Source of the DNA: Cyanobacteria bacterium M_surface_10_m1_298
Lineage (GTDB): Bacteria; Cyanobacteriota; Cyanobacteriia; PCC-6307; Cyanobiaceae
Length of the DNA: 33,620 bases
Assembly: GCA_016882485.1 (NCBI GenBank)
Contig: VGPT01000014.1
Coordinates: 1 to 33,620, forward strand
Direction of reading: 5' to 3'
The position numbers and the translations under genes are program-made. Positions 33,619 to 33,620 of this stretch are shown here, piece after piece; the stretch's first letter is position 1; every line of letters begins with the position of its first letter. The notes under the pieces were generated by a model. That model was not told where the DNA came from and ran no database searches. It saw only the letters and a program-made list of their open reading frames with translations.

Positions 33619-33620
33619 CA

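Overview
The window is G+C-rich chromosomal DNA from a picocyanobacterium of the Synechococcus/Cyanobium type. The main evidence is a complete psbK (photosystem II) gene and several families largely confined to cyanobacteria (DUF3769, DUF3155, DUF3181, DUF1997, DUF4079). An IspH of the long, cyanobacterial/plastid-like form and the gene order cobS / tgt / psbK agree. Coding density is very high: only one gap exceeds 300 bases (17072-17390), and many neighbours overlap by 1-4 bases. There are no rRNA genes, insertion sequences, prophage genes or CRISPR arrays. This is mostly core genome, with one small accessory-looking module at the right end.

Layout. 1-2012: 3'-truncated-view of an outer-membrane beta-barrel gene whose main part is the cyanobacterial LptD-like DUF3769 family, apparently preceded in frame by the tail of a PagL-like lipid A deacylase. 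2036-8392, all on the minus strand: pentapeptide-repeat protein, leuD, leuC, cinA, a WecA/MraY-type sugar-1-phosphate transferase, glyA, then tRNA-Arg(ACG) with its own terminator. 8673-9501: three small conserved proteins of unknown role. 9498-13900: murJ (minus), then sfsA, ispH and a DUF1997 protein (plus). 13902-16629: DUF4079 membrane protein and purH (minus), then an esterase (plus). 16646-18527: DUF3155 gene (minus), a long regulatory gap, and an orphan histidine kinase (plus). 18478-20637: cobS (minus), tgt, psbK and a terminator (plus). 20642-24641: a WecG/TagA-type glycosyltransferase (minus) diverging from a 1066-residue phosphorylase-kinase-alpha/GH15-like protein (plus). 24638-27537, minus: Gfo/Idh/MocA oxidoreductase, CorC/HlyC-type transporter, a CAU-anticodon tRNA and a small secreted protein. 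27592-33618: pyrE, ygfZ (plus), TM0106-type nuclease (minus), a phosphohexomutase and rdgB (plus), and on the minus strand an MNT nucleotidyltransferase/HepT-like pair behind the tail of an unidentified gene.

Functionally the window mixes envelope biogenesis (LptD-like barrel, WecA-like and WecG-like enzymes, MurJ, hexomutase), biosynthesis (leucine, glycine/folate, purine, pyrimidine, isoprenoid, cobalamin), RNA and nucleotide maintenance (tgt, rdgB, CinA, YgfZ) and photosynthesis (psbK). The most striking item is the protein at 21441-24641, which resembles animal phosphorylase kinase alpha/beta subunits from end to end rather than only in its glucoamylase-like domain. Others worth attention are the possible deacylase-DUF3769 fusion, the MNT/HepT pair, an 11-bp-period direct repeat in the 17.2 kb regulatory gap, and repeated exact 4-bp stop-codon overlaps at convergent gene pairs.

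All assignments come from reading motifs and recalled family features; no database search or folding calculation was run.
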